From contig QHNR01000124.1 in NCBI GenBank assembly GCA_003218475.1, positions 1 through 35,970 of the forward strand: a DNA stretch of 35,970 bases. The letters run 5' to 3'. Positions 1-7,421 of the stretch are shown here, piece by piece. This DNA comes from Verrucomicrobiota bacterium (lineage in GTDB: Bacteria; Verrucomicrobiota; Verrucomicrobiia; Chthoniobacterales; UBA10450). The stretch's first letter is position 1. Each line of letters opens with the position of its first letter. Position numbers and translations under genes: made by a program. The notes beneath the pieces are model-generated. The model did no database searches. It saw only the letters and a program-made list of their open reading frames with translations, and had not been told where the DNA came from.

Positions 1-823
1 ACATCGGATCGGCTTGAGTACTAAGGGTCTCGGCCAAACCGAAGTCGATCATCTTGACGGTGACTTTCTTATCCTTTCGATCGGGGCCTCGACGCAGCGA
101 GGCGGCTAAAGCAACGAGCGCGGCCTTGAAGCCACGGCGCTGCTTGCCACGCCGAAGCGCAGCGAAGGCGGGTGTCACCGTGCTGGGCGCCATTTCGCGC
201 TCGTGCGAGACGAGCATCAAATTTGCCGGCTTCAAATCGCGGTGAATCAAACCGCGCTTTTCCGCCGCGGCCAATGCAGCGGTGACCTGCTGGGCGATGT
301 CAATGGTAGTGCGGACATTCAATGGCCCCGTGCGACGAACGCGTTTCTCAAGCGTCTCGCCCTCGATCAATTCCATCGCGTAGAAGCATTGCCCTGTCTC
401 CTCGCGAATTCCGAATTGGAATACGGTGGCGATGTTCTCGTGTCGCAGCGCGGCGGCCAAGCGGGCTTCGCGCATAAAAAGTTCGTGGGCCTCGGCGGGT
501 CGCCCGGCGAAGCCGATCTTAATGATTTTCAGGGCAGCCTTGCGCTGGAGCGACGTGTCAACGGCACGATACGTCACGCCCATCCCTCCGCGCCCAAGCT
601 CGTAAAGACTTCCGTCCGGAAGGCGTTCGATTTCATAAACTCCGAAGTGCTCGTTGCCCCCGAAAGCGTTCAGGGTTGAATCCTGTCCCGCGCCTGCGGC
701 ATCTTCGCCCCCGATCCCGACCCGCAATAAACAAACCATGCAGCCAAGTCCGCCACCGAATGTTTCCTCGAGCGCGCCGCCGCAGACCGGACACCTTGAA
801 ATTTCCTGAGCAGGGGGTTGCAT
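1..823 (-). CDS. Serine/threonine protein kinase, N-terminal part (runs off the left edge)
   Basis: Hanks-type Ser/Thr kinase, phosphorylating proteins on Ser/Thr. From the ATG at 823 the frame is open for 274 codons to the window edge, so the C-terminus is missing. A short N-terminal segment has CPVCGG and a later CMVC pair, resembling a zinc ribbon. Then come a glycine-rich loop (LGRGGMG), the lysine of ALKII, the catalytic loop HRDLKPANLML and the DFG of KMIDFGLAE. Between the catalytic loop and DFG lies an unusual insert of about 40 residues rich in Arg, Ala and Lys. The start is 9 bp past the stop of the upstream ECF sigma gene, so the two are probably one operon. Kinase assignment is secure from motifs; the substrate is unknown. 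Confidence 0.93.
   Translation of the reverse strand, partial: MQPPAQEISRCPVCGGALEETFGGGLGCMVCLLRVGIGGEDAAGAGQDSTLNAFGGNEHFGVYEIERLPDGSLYELGRGGMGVTYRAVDTSLQRKAALKIIKIGFAGRPAEAHELFMREARLAAALRHENIATVFQFGIREETGQCFYAMELIEGETLEKRVRRTGPLNVRTTIDIAQQVTAALAAAEKRGLIHRDLKPANLMLVSHEREMAPSTVTPAFAALRRGKQRRGFKAALVALAASLRRGPDRKDKKVTVKMIDFGLAETLSTQADPM
60..185 (-). repeat. Low-complexity/REP-like insert inside the kinase catalytic domain
   Basis: This stretch encodes the extra Arg/Ala/Lys-rich segment (TPAFAALRRGKQRR and following) between the HRDLKPAN loop and the DFG motif. The DNA carries the phrase ccgccttcgctgcgcttcgg, which has the look of the short palindromic repeats dispersed elsewhere in this window (compare 10515-10547). 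It stays in frame. Whether it is a true mobile repeat or a lineage-specific loop cannot be settled from one copy. Confidence 0.4.
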
Positions 824-832
824 TTGTTTGGG

Positions 833-1672
833 CTAAGTTGCGACCAACGTGCGACACAAGTGCCGCAGTTCGTCATCCACTTCCGCGGCTTCCATGACCG
901 TACCGCGCACTTCCTCACGCAAAATTAAGCGATAACGCTTCCGCAATCGGGCTACATCGCTGCGCAGCGTCGCGACTCGTCGATGTGATCGCAGCGCCAT
1001 CTCTTCGTATGGGATCACCGATTCTTCTGTGACCGCAAGATACGGCTTCAAGTAACTAAAAAGCTCCCCTTTGCCAGCCAGCGCGCACTCTTGCGCAAGG
1101 CGATCCAGTGCGCGCCGCAAAAGGGACGCCGCCCACTCGCGGTCATAAACGGAGTCGGCTTGCCAATTCGTTGCTCGCGCAATTTGCGCCTCCGCCTCTG
1201 CAATTGCATTGTCGTCCAACTGCACCAGGATCATTCCGCCGCCGCGTTTCAACGCCTGTCCCCGATCGCGGACGTCCGCGATGAAATGTTTCAAGGCGCC
1301 AAGAAGAAAAGAACGAAACCGCCCCTTCTCTCGGTCGGCGCGCGCGTATGTGCGAGTCTTGATCACGTGGGCGAAAAAGCCCTGAGCCAAATCCTGCGCA
1401 TCCTCCGGTCCATGTCCTTGCTTGCGTAAGAAGGCGTACAACGGGCGCCAATAGATTTGGCACAGTTCCGACAGTGCACTGAGCGCGTGAGCGGAAGCCG
1501 CCGCTGAATCGCCCGCTCCGAGGACCATCGTCCAACGCGTCGAGGCGAATAATTCATCGCGACTTTCCGCTTCGCACAGCGGATCCTCCACTGTTTTTAC
1601 AGTGTCAACGAGAGTAAGACTAACAGCGCTCTCGCGGCCAGACATACGTTCGTGCGAGGGGGCAGATAACAT
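833..1672 (-). CDS. ECF-type RNA polymerase sigma factor
   Basis: Sigma-70 family factor of the extracytoplasmic-function type, 279 residues. Visible features are the TRWTMVL segment near residue 45, a sigma region 2-like helix (WRPLYAFLRKQGHGPEDAQDLAQGFF, residues ~75-100), and a region 4-like C-terminal part with YEEMALRSHRRVATLRSDV (helix-turn-helix, ~residues 220-240). The Q/WRPLYAF...PEDAQDL signature is typical of the large ECF groups of Verrucomicrobia and Planctomycetes. ATG 1672 gives the longest form; ATG 1645 (MSGRESAVS) is an alternative, and neither has a convincing Shine-Dalgarno. The downstream kinase starts 9 bp after the stop, suggesting a co-transcribed sigma/kinase signalling pair. 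Confidence 0.9.
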   Translation of the reverse strand: MLSAPSHERMSGRESAVSLTLVDTVKTVEDPLCEAESRDELFASTRWTMVLGAGDSAAASAHALSALSELCQIYWRPLYAFLRKQGHGPEDAQDLAQGFFAHVIKTRTYARADREKGRFRSFLLGALKHFIADVRDRGQALKRGGGMILVQLDDNAIAEAEAQIARATNWQADSVYDREWAASLLRRALDRLAQECALAGKGELFSYLKPYLAVTEESVIPYEEMALRSHRRVATLRSDVARLRKRYRLILREEVRGTVMEAAEVDDELRHLCRTLVAT

Positions 1673-2142
1673 CGGTATTTAGGTGAGCTAAAGGACGAAG
1701 ATTACACTCGCCTTTCGTCAAGGGAATATAAGACCTTGGTCTCATGTCGCGCCGGAAGAGCGACGGCCCGCTTTTTCAACCATTTCGCTTTTGTACCCGG
1801 CAGAACGGAGCAGTCGCGCCAAGCCCTTCCGCACATCGTCGGCACGAGTTCCGGCTAATTGACCGGTTGTAGACGGGATCGGTGATCCGAGTTGAAGCAT
1901 TGCACCTGGGACTTTCCTTTCATTGTTTTGGCCTTCTCTGATTTCTCCCTTGGAGAACTCATTTCCGAGAAGCGCGGCTGCGCGATCTGGATTTGGATGA
2001 CTCGCGGAAGCGTGGCCATGTGGATGTTCATTTGGAGTTCTTACATTTCTCCAATAGGCCACCGCCCATCGCCGCCTTCCCCGCCCTGCGAGAAGTTGAG
2101 GAAACTATAGAACGGCGAAGTTTCGCAGCTTTTCGCTAGTCT
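1673..2142. other. Intergenic stretch with a relic leader sequence; no supported gene
   Basis: No convincing gene. On the minus strand, 1918-1950 carries a leader nearly identical to that of the surface-protein gene at 10490, including a ribosome-binding site and an ATG (agaaggccaaaacaatgaaa). After ATG-AAA the copy diverges and soon meets a stop. I read it as the remnant of a lost paralogue or a duplicated regulatory segment. A minus-strand frame across 1742-2062 is open for 106 codons but matches nothing I recognise. A small palindrome (agaccttggtct) lies at about 1731-1742. Confidence 0.5.
1918..1950 (-). repeat. Duplicated gene leader, copy A (copy B at 10484-10514)
   Basis: About 28 bases are identical to the leader of the gene starting at 10490: on the plus strand tttcattgttttggccttct followed by ctgatttc. 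Similarity resumes patchily with tcatttccg about 25 bases on; copy B has roughly 30 extra bases there. Confidence 0.75.
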
Positions 2143-2168
2143 GCATATAGGACCTTAATCCTATACGT
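2143..2168. repeat. Short palindrome, left member of an inverted pair
   Basis: The bases gcatataggaccttaatcc (2143-2161) recur in inverse orientation at 2759-2777 with one mismatch (18/19). The site is itself palindromic (ATAGGA-CCTTAA-TCCTAT). A related hairpin is at 28857-28881. It brackets a segment of about 635 bp that holds one F2 and one F1 remnant. Confidence 0.6.
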
Positions 2169-2263
2169 CCGCCGGTTGGAATCAATCGCTGAGACGCAGC
2201 CGCAACTACAACCGGGTTTGCTGAGATTGTCAGCGATGATTTCCCAGTCCTTCTTCCGCCACC
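2165..2263 (-). pseudogene. F2 family remnant (N-terminal half)
   Basis: Minus-strand coding remnant of the F2 small-protein family. The readable part is WEIIADNLSKPGCSCGCVSA followed by IDSNRRT, matching residues ~4-30 of the intact copy at 11788-12003. The C-terminal half (ADEKLTAFLELE) is missing. Confidence 0.75.
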
Positions 2264-2531
2264 AAGGCGTCGCTCCGTATGAAAGTAGGGACGCGCCGGA
2301 AGGAAAAACCGACGCGCCCCTCGCCTCACGAAATTTAAAGATCACGCTACGATCAACTTATCGGATCGCAAGTCCTGGTTGGCCTTGTGATTCTTCCAGG
2401 TCTTCGGCGGCGTGTTTGGATAGCAAAATGTGGCCGGGAGTCGCCGCAATGTTACCCACGCTAATGACGGCAGCTTAATGGTCGTCACGGTTTGGTGGGA
2501 CGCGTAGGGATTGGTTACGATTCGCTCACCG

Positions 2532-2765
2532 ATGTCGGAAGCACGCCATACCTACGAAATCCGCCCGCGCAAAGATAAACGCGGCGTCGATCTAATCTCC
2601 GATGCACTGCCATTCCGTCGGTTGTGGTATGGCGAGCCGAACGCAGTCAGCAACGCAGTTGACTACGAAGTCTTCAGCCGCTCACGCGATGCTGCCTTCT
2701 CCGAAAAGACAGGCTCGGCGGCCTGGGCGCTTCAAAAAACATCGGCCCTAAACGCATTGGACTAA
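2532..2765 (+). CDS. F1 family small protein, N-terminal half intact, divergent C-terminus
   Basis: The ATG at 2532 opens a 77-residue frame. Residues ~5-50 are the best preserved F1 N-terminus in the window: YEIRPRKDKRGVDLISDALP, then LWYGEPNAVSNA. After SRSRDAAF the sequence leaves the family consensus, so the usual SHDAVIRVYDEAGNVIETHEH...FKEW ending is replaced. It may still be translated, but I regard it as a damaged family member. The frame can be extended upstream to TTG 2511. Function unknown; no signal peptide or membrane segment. Confidence 0.55.
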   Translation: MSEARHTYEIRPRKDKRGVDLISDALPFRRLWYGEPNAVSNAVDYEVFSRSRDAAFSEKTGSAAWALQKTSALNALD

Positions 2766-2777
2766 GGTCCTATATGC
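2759..2777. repeat. Short palindrome, right member of the inverted pair
   Basis: The bases ggactaaggtcctatatgc are the inverse complement of 2143-2161 except for one base. It overlaps the stop region of the F1 copy ending at 2765. Between 2778 and 3095 I see no supportable gene. Confidence 0.6.
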
Positions 2778-3095
2778 GGCTGTCGGGAGTGCTGATAAAT
2801 TCTCGTTGATTACGTTACCCGACGTTTCAACGCATCTTCGGTCGGACTAAAACCGGTTGGGGACTTAACCTTCGCTGAGACACCGCTTGCGCGATCTCCA
2901 GATTCAACCGGAACCCCGAGTGAGCTGAAGCGAGGCCGCTGTTGAAAGCGCCCCGTGAAGATGGTTCCTCGTTCCGCGCGGATTTGGAGCAGTCAACCCA
3001 AATAAAAAAACCGGTTTATGAAATTCGTAGCGCTCAGAACAGAGCGTCCTCACCCACCGCGCGATTACATAAGCCATTAGAAACGGAGATACGTC

Positions 3096-3587
3096 ATGAC
3101 AAAATCAACGCCGACCCTTACGCAAAGCGGACTGCTGGCCGTGTTGCTGCAACGCCAGCGCTACAGAATATTCCAGTTGGCCCGCCGCCGTGCACACCGC
3201 AAGCGCGTGCATGCGGCTTTTTGGAATACCCTCACTTGGGGACGGCCCGCGCTCACGGCGCCAAAGCTGCTCGACCGGCCCGCCCCACACTTGAATCTTC
3301 ACCAAACCAACTTTGCCCGTGCGGCGGCTGCACTCCCTCCGGATTCCCATGTCTCACCAAACCATAACTACACCGAACTCCGGCAACAGATCCACGACGA
3401 CCTGCGGACGAAATATCCCGAATGGGTCGAGCCAAATGGCGAATCCTCCATGTGCCTCTTGGAATTACTCGATACTTTGACGCGAACGGGGATCCAACGA
3501 ACCTATCGCTACTCCTCATCGCGCCTTCGAACAGGGACTAAATCGGATCGACACCGTGGCGGTGTAATATGTCCGGAGATAAATTGA
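3096..3587 (+). CDS. Hypothetical protein
   Basis: Unrecognised 163-residue frame. The ATG at 3096 is preceded by a good Shine-Dalgarno (ggag at ~3086, spacing about 7), which supports translation. The first 75 residues are Arg/Ala/His-rich (LLQRQRYRIFQLARRRAHRK). The middle has a more protein-like segment, YTELRQQIHDDLRTKYPEWV, followed by EPNGESSMC and a LLELLDTL helix. The last 30 residues are low complexity and overlap the start of the next gene by 19 bp. It may be an eroded gene whose true C-terminus has been frameshifted. Confidence 0.4.
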   Translation: MTKSTPTLTQSGLLAVLLQRQRYRIFQLARRRAHRKRVHAAFWNTLTWGRPALTAPKLLDRPAPHLNLHQTNFARAAAALPPDSHVSPNHNYTELRQQIHDDLRTKYPEWVEPNGESSMCLLELLDTLTRTGIQRTYRYSSSRLRTGTKSDRHRGGVICPEIN

Positions 3588-4006
3588 AACTTCCGGCGCA
3601 CGTCCTGCCTTACGTATTGTTGGCATTCGCAGCGCTCGCGCTTGCGTCACCATGCCAAGCGCAGCACCGGCGCACTAGTAGGCAGGACAATTCTACACCG
3701 CAACAGGCGTTGGATAAGAGGCAAGACGCTTTTGAAGCAGACAAGGCAAAAGGAGTGCAGGCTAGCTACCAGTGGGAGCTCAGTGGTCCCAACGGAGGCG
3801 ACTGGTGGTTGATTGTAACCGATGGAACTTACAAAATGGGTAGGGGAAAAATTCACAATCCAAATGTCACGTTTGTAGCGAGCGACGAAGATTGGGTTGC
3901 TATGTCAAATAAAACCCTCAACGTCTCATGGGCATACCTGACTGGCCGCTTAAAGATTCAAGGCAGCCATAGGTTGGTAAAAGAATTAGACAAGATTTTT
4001 CCTTAA
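3569..4006 (+). CDS. Secreted SCP2 sterol-binding-domain-like protein
   Basis: The 145-residue product has an N-terminal signal peptide (hydrophobic LPYVLLAFAALALAS, cleavage after CQA, ~residue 31). A charged linker follows, then a domain resembling SCP2/sterol carrier: WELSGPNGGDWWLIVTDGTY, then VTFVASDEDWVAM and LTGRLKIQGS near the C-terminus. In that fold the GKLKIxGD-like strand and terminal helix (HRLVKELDKIF) close a hydrophobic pocket for lipids. Lipid binding outside the cytoplasm is inferred from the fold; the ligand is unknown. An F1 remnant lies 79 bp downstream on the same strand. Confidence 0.75.
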   Translation: MSGDKLKLPAHVLPYVLLAFAALALASPCQAQHRRTSRQDNSTPQQALDKRQDAFEADKAKGVQASYQWELSGPNGGDWWLIVTDGTYKMGRGKIHNPNVTFVASDEDWVAMSNKTLNVSWAYLTGRLKIQGSHRLVKELDKIFP

Positions 4007-4084
4007 AACTTGGAATGAATCTGCGGCAGCGCAGCTGTTGATCCTGCGATTGCAGGCCTGCAGGACGCGGAAAAACCTTTCCAC

Positions 4085-4150
4085 CTTTACGATTCAGCGG
4101 ATAATGTGATTGAAACAAACGAGCACGCGTGGGCAAGTTCAAAGAGCCGT
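4085..4150 (+). repeat. F1 family remnant (C-terminal tail)
   Basis: Degraded tail of F1: the frame YDSADNVIETNEHA is readable, then a shift, then aaagagccgt. It lies 79 bp after the stop of the SCP2-like gene. The region 4007-4262 contains no other feature. Confidence 0.6.
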
Positions 4151-4262
4151 ACAGTTTTTTGCTCGCGTCACGTGGCACTTCCGCTAAAATGAATTTCCAT
4201 GGTTCCGCTTTCATTGGGCGGTTACGAGAGAAGCCGACCGGATTAGACGCCTGGCACCCCTT

Positions 4263-4754
4263 ATGCGATGGCCCACTGTTATACTGACCGCACTAACGGT
4301 TGCCACATTCCAAACGCAGGCTGGAAGTCTCGACTGGCTTTTTGATACTGCTAACAACGATGATTTTGCACGCAAACAGGCCCAATTCTTTGTGTGGGAT
4401 GGTGTGTCGCATCCCTTCTCAGCGAGTTTCGAGAAGGTAGACCTTGTAGACAGAGACGGGCCTTTTTATCTCTTTCACGTTGTAATCAGCAGTCCAGGCG
4501 CCGGAGTAGGCCGCGATCGCAGTTCATACCTGGTCTGCTTCAAGCTGACTGAGCGTACAACCGAGTTCCGCATAGTTACTGTTATTCAAAACGCTTCAGA
4601 TCCCCCGACAGAAAAGGAGGTTGTGATAGATAAGCGTCTCAATAGATGGCCAGTTTTGCCGCCTTGGAACGCAGCAGATGATCTACCATCCAATATCAAG
4701 CCTCCTGGCTTGAGCATCGTGTTAGACAAGTGTCGCGCAGGATTGGAGCAGTAA
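4263..4754 (+). CDS. Secreted hypothetical protein
   Basis: Unrecognised 163-residue protein. Residues 1-20 (MRWPTVILTALTVATFQTQA) form a short signal peptide with a likely cleavage after TQA. The rest is a mixed polar domain with strand-like segments (FYLFHVVISS, SSYLVCFKL, FRIVTVIQNA) that suggest a small beta-rich fold. A single Cys sits in YLVCF and another near the C-terminus. No family motif is recognised. It sits in a plus-strand run of small secreted proteins. Confidence 0.6.
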   Translation: MRWPTVILTALTVATFQTQAGSLDWLFDTANNDDFARKQAQFFVWDGVSHPFSASFEKVDLVDRDGPFYLFHVVISSPGAGVGRDRSSYLVCFKLTERTTEFRIVTVIQNASDPPTEKEVVIDKRLNRWPVLPPWNAADDLPSNIKPPGLSIVLDKCRAGLEQ

Positions 4755-4912
4755 CACCGTTACCCTTCCTACCGGTAACGCAGGTCCAATAACACCAATG
4801 GCAGCAGCATCGGCTCATTGCGCGAGCGTTCGCCGCTTGCGACGGCAAAGGCCTAAACGCCCATTTTTCGACATTGACTGGCGCCCCGTGCCAGACATCT
4901 AATCGGTCACCT

Positions 4913-5377
4913 ATGCAATCGATCCCGATATTTTCCATCCTAATTGCAAGCGCGACCTCGTTGCTGGCAATCGAGGTAGCGTCTAGCCGTCCCCAGTCCG
5001 GGGAGAAGTCGGCATCACTGCCAGCTCCCGTCAGCAAGGAAAAGTTCACTTTGCAACAGATCGAGCAACAGAAGCATGAGCTAGAAGATAAGATCGTTCT
5101 TATCGAGATAACGCTGGTCGGCGGCGGTGACATTGGCCATGGCATGTTACATTACTTTGCCAAGGATACATCGGGATCCGCCATGCCTTACGGCCGGCTT
5201 GACATTCCGCGCGAAGATTTGCAGAAAATGCGCTTAGCGCAGAATCCGCACCACAACGGTCCATTCAAGATCTACGCGCGTGTCCACGTCTTCCCAGAGA
5301 AAAAAGCGGTCGCTATTTGCGTCGCGGTCGGGATGCATGTTTCTGTCGAAAACGGCAAAGCAATTTACTCCTGGTGA
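4913..5377 (+). CDS. Secreted hypothetical protein
   Basis: Unrecognised. I prefer the ATG at 4913 over 4874 because it puts a signal peptide (MQSIPIFSILIASATSLLAI) at the N-terminus; this gives 154 residues. A Gln/Glu/Lys-rich helix (LQQIEQQKHELEDKIVLIEI) follows. The C-terminal domain is beta-rich (FKIYARVHVFPEKKAVAICV, then VGMHVSVENGKAIYSW). No motif identifies a function. An F1 tail begins only 6 bp after its stop, the tightest gene-F1 junction in the window. Confidence 0.6.
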   Translation: MQSIPIFSILIASATSLLAIEVASSRPQSGEKSASLPAPVSKEKFTLQQIEQQKHELEDKIVLIEITLVGGGDIGHGMLHYFAKDTSGSAMPYGRLDIPREDLQKMRLAQNPHHNGPFKIYARVHVFPEKKAVAICVAVGMHVSVENGKAIYSW

Positions 5378-5383
5378 ACTTCC

Positions 5384-5443
5384 GATTCAGCGGACAACGT
5401 GATCGAGAAGCATGAGCACGTTGGCGATTTCAAAGAGTGGTGA
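5384..5443 (+). repeat. F1 family remnant (C-terminal tail)
   Basis: In-frame tail DSADNVIEKHEHVGDFKEW followed by TGA, 6 bp downstream of the preceding gene's stop. The upstream two thirds of F1 are absent. Confidence 0.8.
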
Positions 5444-5554
5444 GCGGTTTGTGCATCAGGTCACGCACGCTATCAAACATCTTTTCGGCTTGCTCTCGGC
5501 GGGACTCGTCGTTAAAACGCTGCTACGAAATAATTTGGGGGAGCCCATTTGAAC

Positions 5555-5740
5555 ATGAAAAAACAAATCCCAAACATCAATATGGTTCGATCCGCTTGGC
5601 GCCGAGTCAAAAAGGACATAAAGGACGCCATAATTCGTGACCTCAAGCCAGTAAAAGACGTCAAAGGTGGCGGCGGTGTTCAGGGCGAATCCAAACCCAC
5701 CACAGGTGCGGGCACTAAGGGCACCACAGGTGGCCAATAA
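5555..5740 (+). CDS. Small peptide with a KDVKGG motif (possible RiPP-type precursor)
   Basis: The ATG at 5555 follows a purine-rich ribosome-binding site (gggggag at 5537-5543), giving a 61-residue peptide. The N-terminal half is a basic amphipathic leader (VRSAWRRVKKDIKDAIIRDL). It ends in LKPVKDVKGGGG, and the remaining ~25 residues are Gly/Thr/Ser/Lys-rich (KPTTGAGTKGTTGGQ). A short leader ending in Gly-Gly followed by a low-complexity core is the layout of peptides processed at a double glycine. That is inference only: no maturase, protease or transporter is encoded nearby. It could also be an ordinary disordered small protein. Confidence 0.5.
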   Translation: MKKQIPNINMVRSAWRRVKKDIKDAIIRDLKPVKDVKGGGGVQGESKPTTGAGTKGTTGGQ

Positions 5741-5798
5741 TAAGGATAAAGTCGCACCATCGTTCGGTACGCGAAATCGTAATTCAAATTAGACATTA

Positions 5799-5968
5799 CC
5801 GATCTGATTTCCGATGCGCTGCCATTCGGCCTGCTGTGGTGCGGCGAGCGAAACGCAGTCAGCAACGTAGTTGACTACGCAAAGTTTCGCAGCCGTTCAC
5901 TTCAGCGCTGTGATTCGCGTTCACCATGAAGCGGGCAACGCGATCGAGACGCGCGAGCAAGCGGGAGC
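5799..5968 (+). pseudogene. F1 family remnant (near full length, frameshifted)
   Basis: Readable pieces are DLISDALPFG, SNVVDYAKFRSRS and, in another frame, the tail equivalent to GNAIETREQAG. At least one frameshift occurs at the SHDAVIRV position (ttcacttcagcgctgtgatt). The 340-bp gap between 5741 and 6080 holds only this remnant and a short segment (about 5977-5990) resembling the edge of F2. Confidence 0.75.
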
Positions 5969-6080
5969 CAACCTGTCAAGCCAATTCGCCGCAAGCGAAC
6001 TGATTTAGTTCGACTCAAAACTGAGAAAAAGATACGATTTCCACAGCTGGACAGCAAAACAGTCACAAGGAGATCACGAC

Positions 6081-6383
6081 ATGACGACGAAAGCATTATT
6101 GGTTAAACTGGAAGCGAAACCAGGCAAAGAAAAGGAAGTCGCTAAATTCCTGCGCGACGGGCAGGGCTTGGTTGCACAAGAGCCCTCAACAACCGCCTGG
6201 TTCGGCATTCGACTTGGCCAAACCTCCTTCGCCATCTTCGACGCATTTCCGGATGATGCCGGACGCGACGCGCATCTGTCAGGAAACATTGCCAAGGCGC
6301 TGATGGAGAAAGCGCCCGAGCTACTGGCGGAGCCGCCGAAAATTGAGAAGGCAGACGTATTGGCAGACAGGTTACCGGGTTAA
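6081..6383 (+). CDS. ABM-domain (antibiotic biosynthesis monooxygenase-like) protein
   Basis: This 100-residue protein has the dimeric ferredoxin-like ABM fold pattern: ALLVKLEAKPGKEKEVAKFL (first strand and helix), then TAWFGIRLGQTSFAIFDAFP (strands 2-3) and a final helix with SGNIAKALMEKAPELL. The ATG is preceded by a strong Shine-Dalgarno (aaggag, spacing about 8). ABM proteins act as small cofactor-free oxygenases or as stress-related dimers; the substrate cannot be told here. It stands alone, and an F1 tail lies 100 bp downstream. Confidence 0.85.
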   Translation: MTTKALLVKLEAKPGKEKEVAKFLRDGQGLVAQEPSTTAWFGIRLGQTSFAIFDAFPDDAGRDAHLSGNIAKALMEKAPELLAEPPKIEKADVLADRLPG

Positions 6384-6482
6384 TCGGCCTAAAGCTATCC
6401 TGCGGCGTGGCGGGCTGCGACAGCCGAGATGATGTCGGGGTTCGATTGCGCGCGGGTTTTGCGGGTCAAAAGGTTCCAGTCG

Positions 6483-6569
6483 TTTTACAGGGACGCTGTC
6501 ATCCGTGTTTGCGATGAGGCGGGCCATGAGATCGAGACGCACGAGCAGGCGGGCGAGTTCAAAGAGTGA
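6483..6569 (+). repeat. F1 family remnant (C-terminal third, open)
   Basis: An uninterrupted 28-codon stretch reads FYRDAVIRVCDEAGHEIETH then EQAGEFKE and TGA. Compared with other copies most base differences fall in third codon positions, so the tail was shaped by selection on protein before it became a fragment. Confidence 0.8.
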
Positions 6570-6666
6570 TGAGTGATGCTGGTATGCACTCGGCCTCTAC
6601 TTGCACCTGCAGACGGGTGGCAGCCGCTCGCTCTCTACTGAAGTGCCAGTCGGGAGCCCGTCATTG

Positions 6667-7077
6667 TCAGTGTCCGCCCGTGACGGTGTATCCGGCAGCT
6701 CTCAAATCTTCAGCCAATTCCACTTCCATCTGAACCGCTGCTTCAAATGGCATCGGGTTTAAATGTTCGTAAAGCTCCGGCATCAATCGCACGCCATATT
6801 TCCTGACGACCCAAGCCGATTTATAGCTGTTTTTGTGATTCTCGAATCGGTGATCGACTGGGATTCCTGTCATGCCGACATAGACGCAGGGCTTAAGAGG
6901 ATCACGTTTCGGATTCAGCCGTAAAATAGAAGGATGCCTTGCGACGGCATCGCTCAGCAGAATCACGTAGACGTTATGGTGAAACGTTTGTTCCTTCGGA
7001 AACCTTCTGCTCTTCGTTTTCACCCAAGAGAAATGATACTGTCGTCCGCTACAATTCAAGGCTGAGACGTCCAGCAA
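6667..7077 (-). CDS. GIY-YIG-like nuclease-domain protein
   Basis: The 136-residue frame has the pattern of a compact GIY-YIG domain. NVYVILL (residues 35-41) stands for the GIY strand and CVYVGMTG (64-71) for the YIG strand. RFENHK (77-82) carries the conserved Arg and His, and a Glu-rich helix (EAAVQMEVELAEDL) provides candidates for the metal-binding Glu. The family cleaves nucleic acid. The spacing between the first two strands is long (about 28 residues). The longest frame uses a TTG start at 7077; GTG 7023 is equally possible. It is divergent from the SWIB gene on the other side. Confidence 0.7.
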   Translation of the reverse strand: MLDVSALNCSGRQYHFSWVKTKSRRFPKEQTFHHNVYVILLSDAVARHPSILRLNPKRDPLKPCVYVGMTGIPVDHRFENHKNSYKSAWVVRKYGVRLMPELYEHLNPMPFEAAVQMEVELAEDLRAAGYTVTGGH

Positions 7078-7139
7078 TATTTTTTTGTTTGCTCAAATTT
7101 GATATTGCTCGCTTGCGAGGAAGACGTTAATCAGTTTCC

Positions 7140-7421
7140 ATGCCGAAAACCAAAAAGAAAACTTCCAAGCGCAAACTGAATCCCGCCTTCATGAGACCGG
7201 TCCAGCCTGACGATAAGCTTTCTGCCATCGTCGGGTCCCAGCCGCTACCACGCTCCGAACTTACCAAAAAGCTCTGGAACTACATCAAGAGGCACGGTTG
7301 CCAGGATAAAAAGAAACGAACCATGATCAACGCCGACGACTCACTCAGGCCGGTATTCAATGGCAAGAGCCAGGTGAGCATGTTCGAGATGACCAAGCTT
7401 GTCTCGAAGCATCTGCGGTAG
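7140..7421 (+). CDS. SWIB/MDM2 domain protein
   Basis: The 93-residue protein has a Lys-rich N-terminus (MPKTKKKTSKRKLN). It then has a complete SWIB domain: FMRPVQPDDKLSAIVGSQPL, RSELTKKLWNYIKRHGCQD, and a C-terminal part with LRPVF..KSQVSMFEMTKLVSKHL. Bacterial stand-alone SWIB proteins occur in chlamydiae and relatives and are thought to bind chromatin or DNA-associated proteins, fitting the basic tail. The ATG is the first in the frame and the Shine-Dalgarno is weak. Confidence 0.9.
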   Translation: MPKTKKKTSKRKLNPAFMRPVQPDDKLSAIVGSQPLPRSELTKKLWNYIKRHGCQDKKKRTMINADDSLRPVFNGKSQVSMFEMTKLVSKHLR

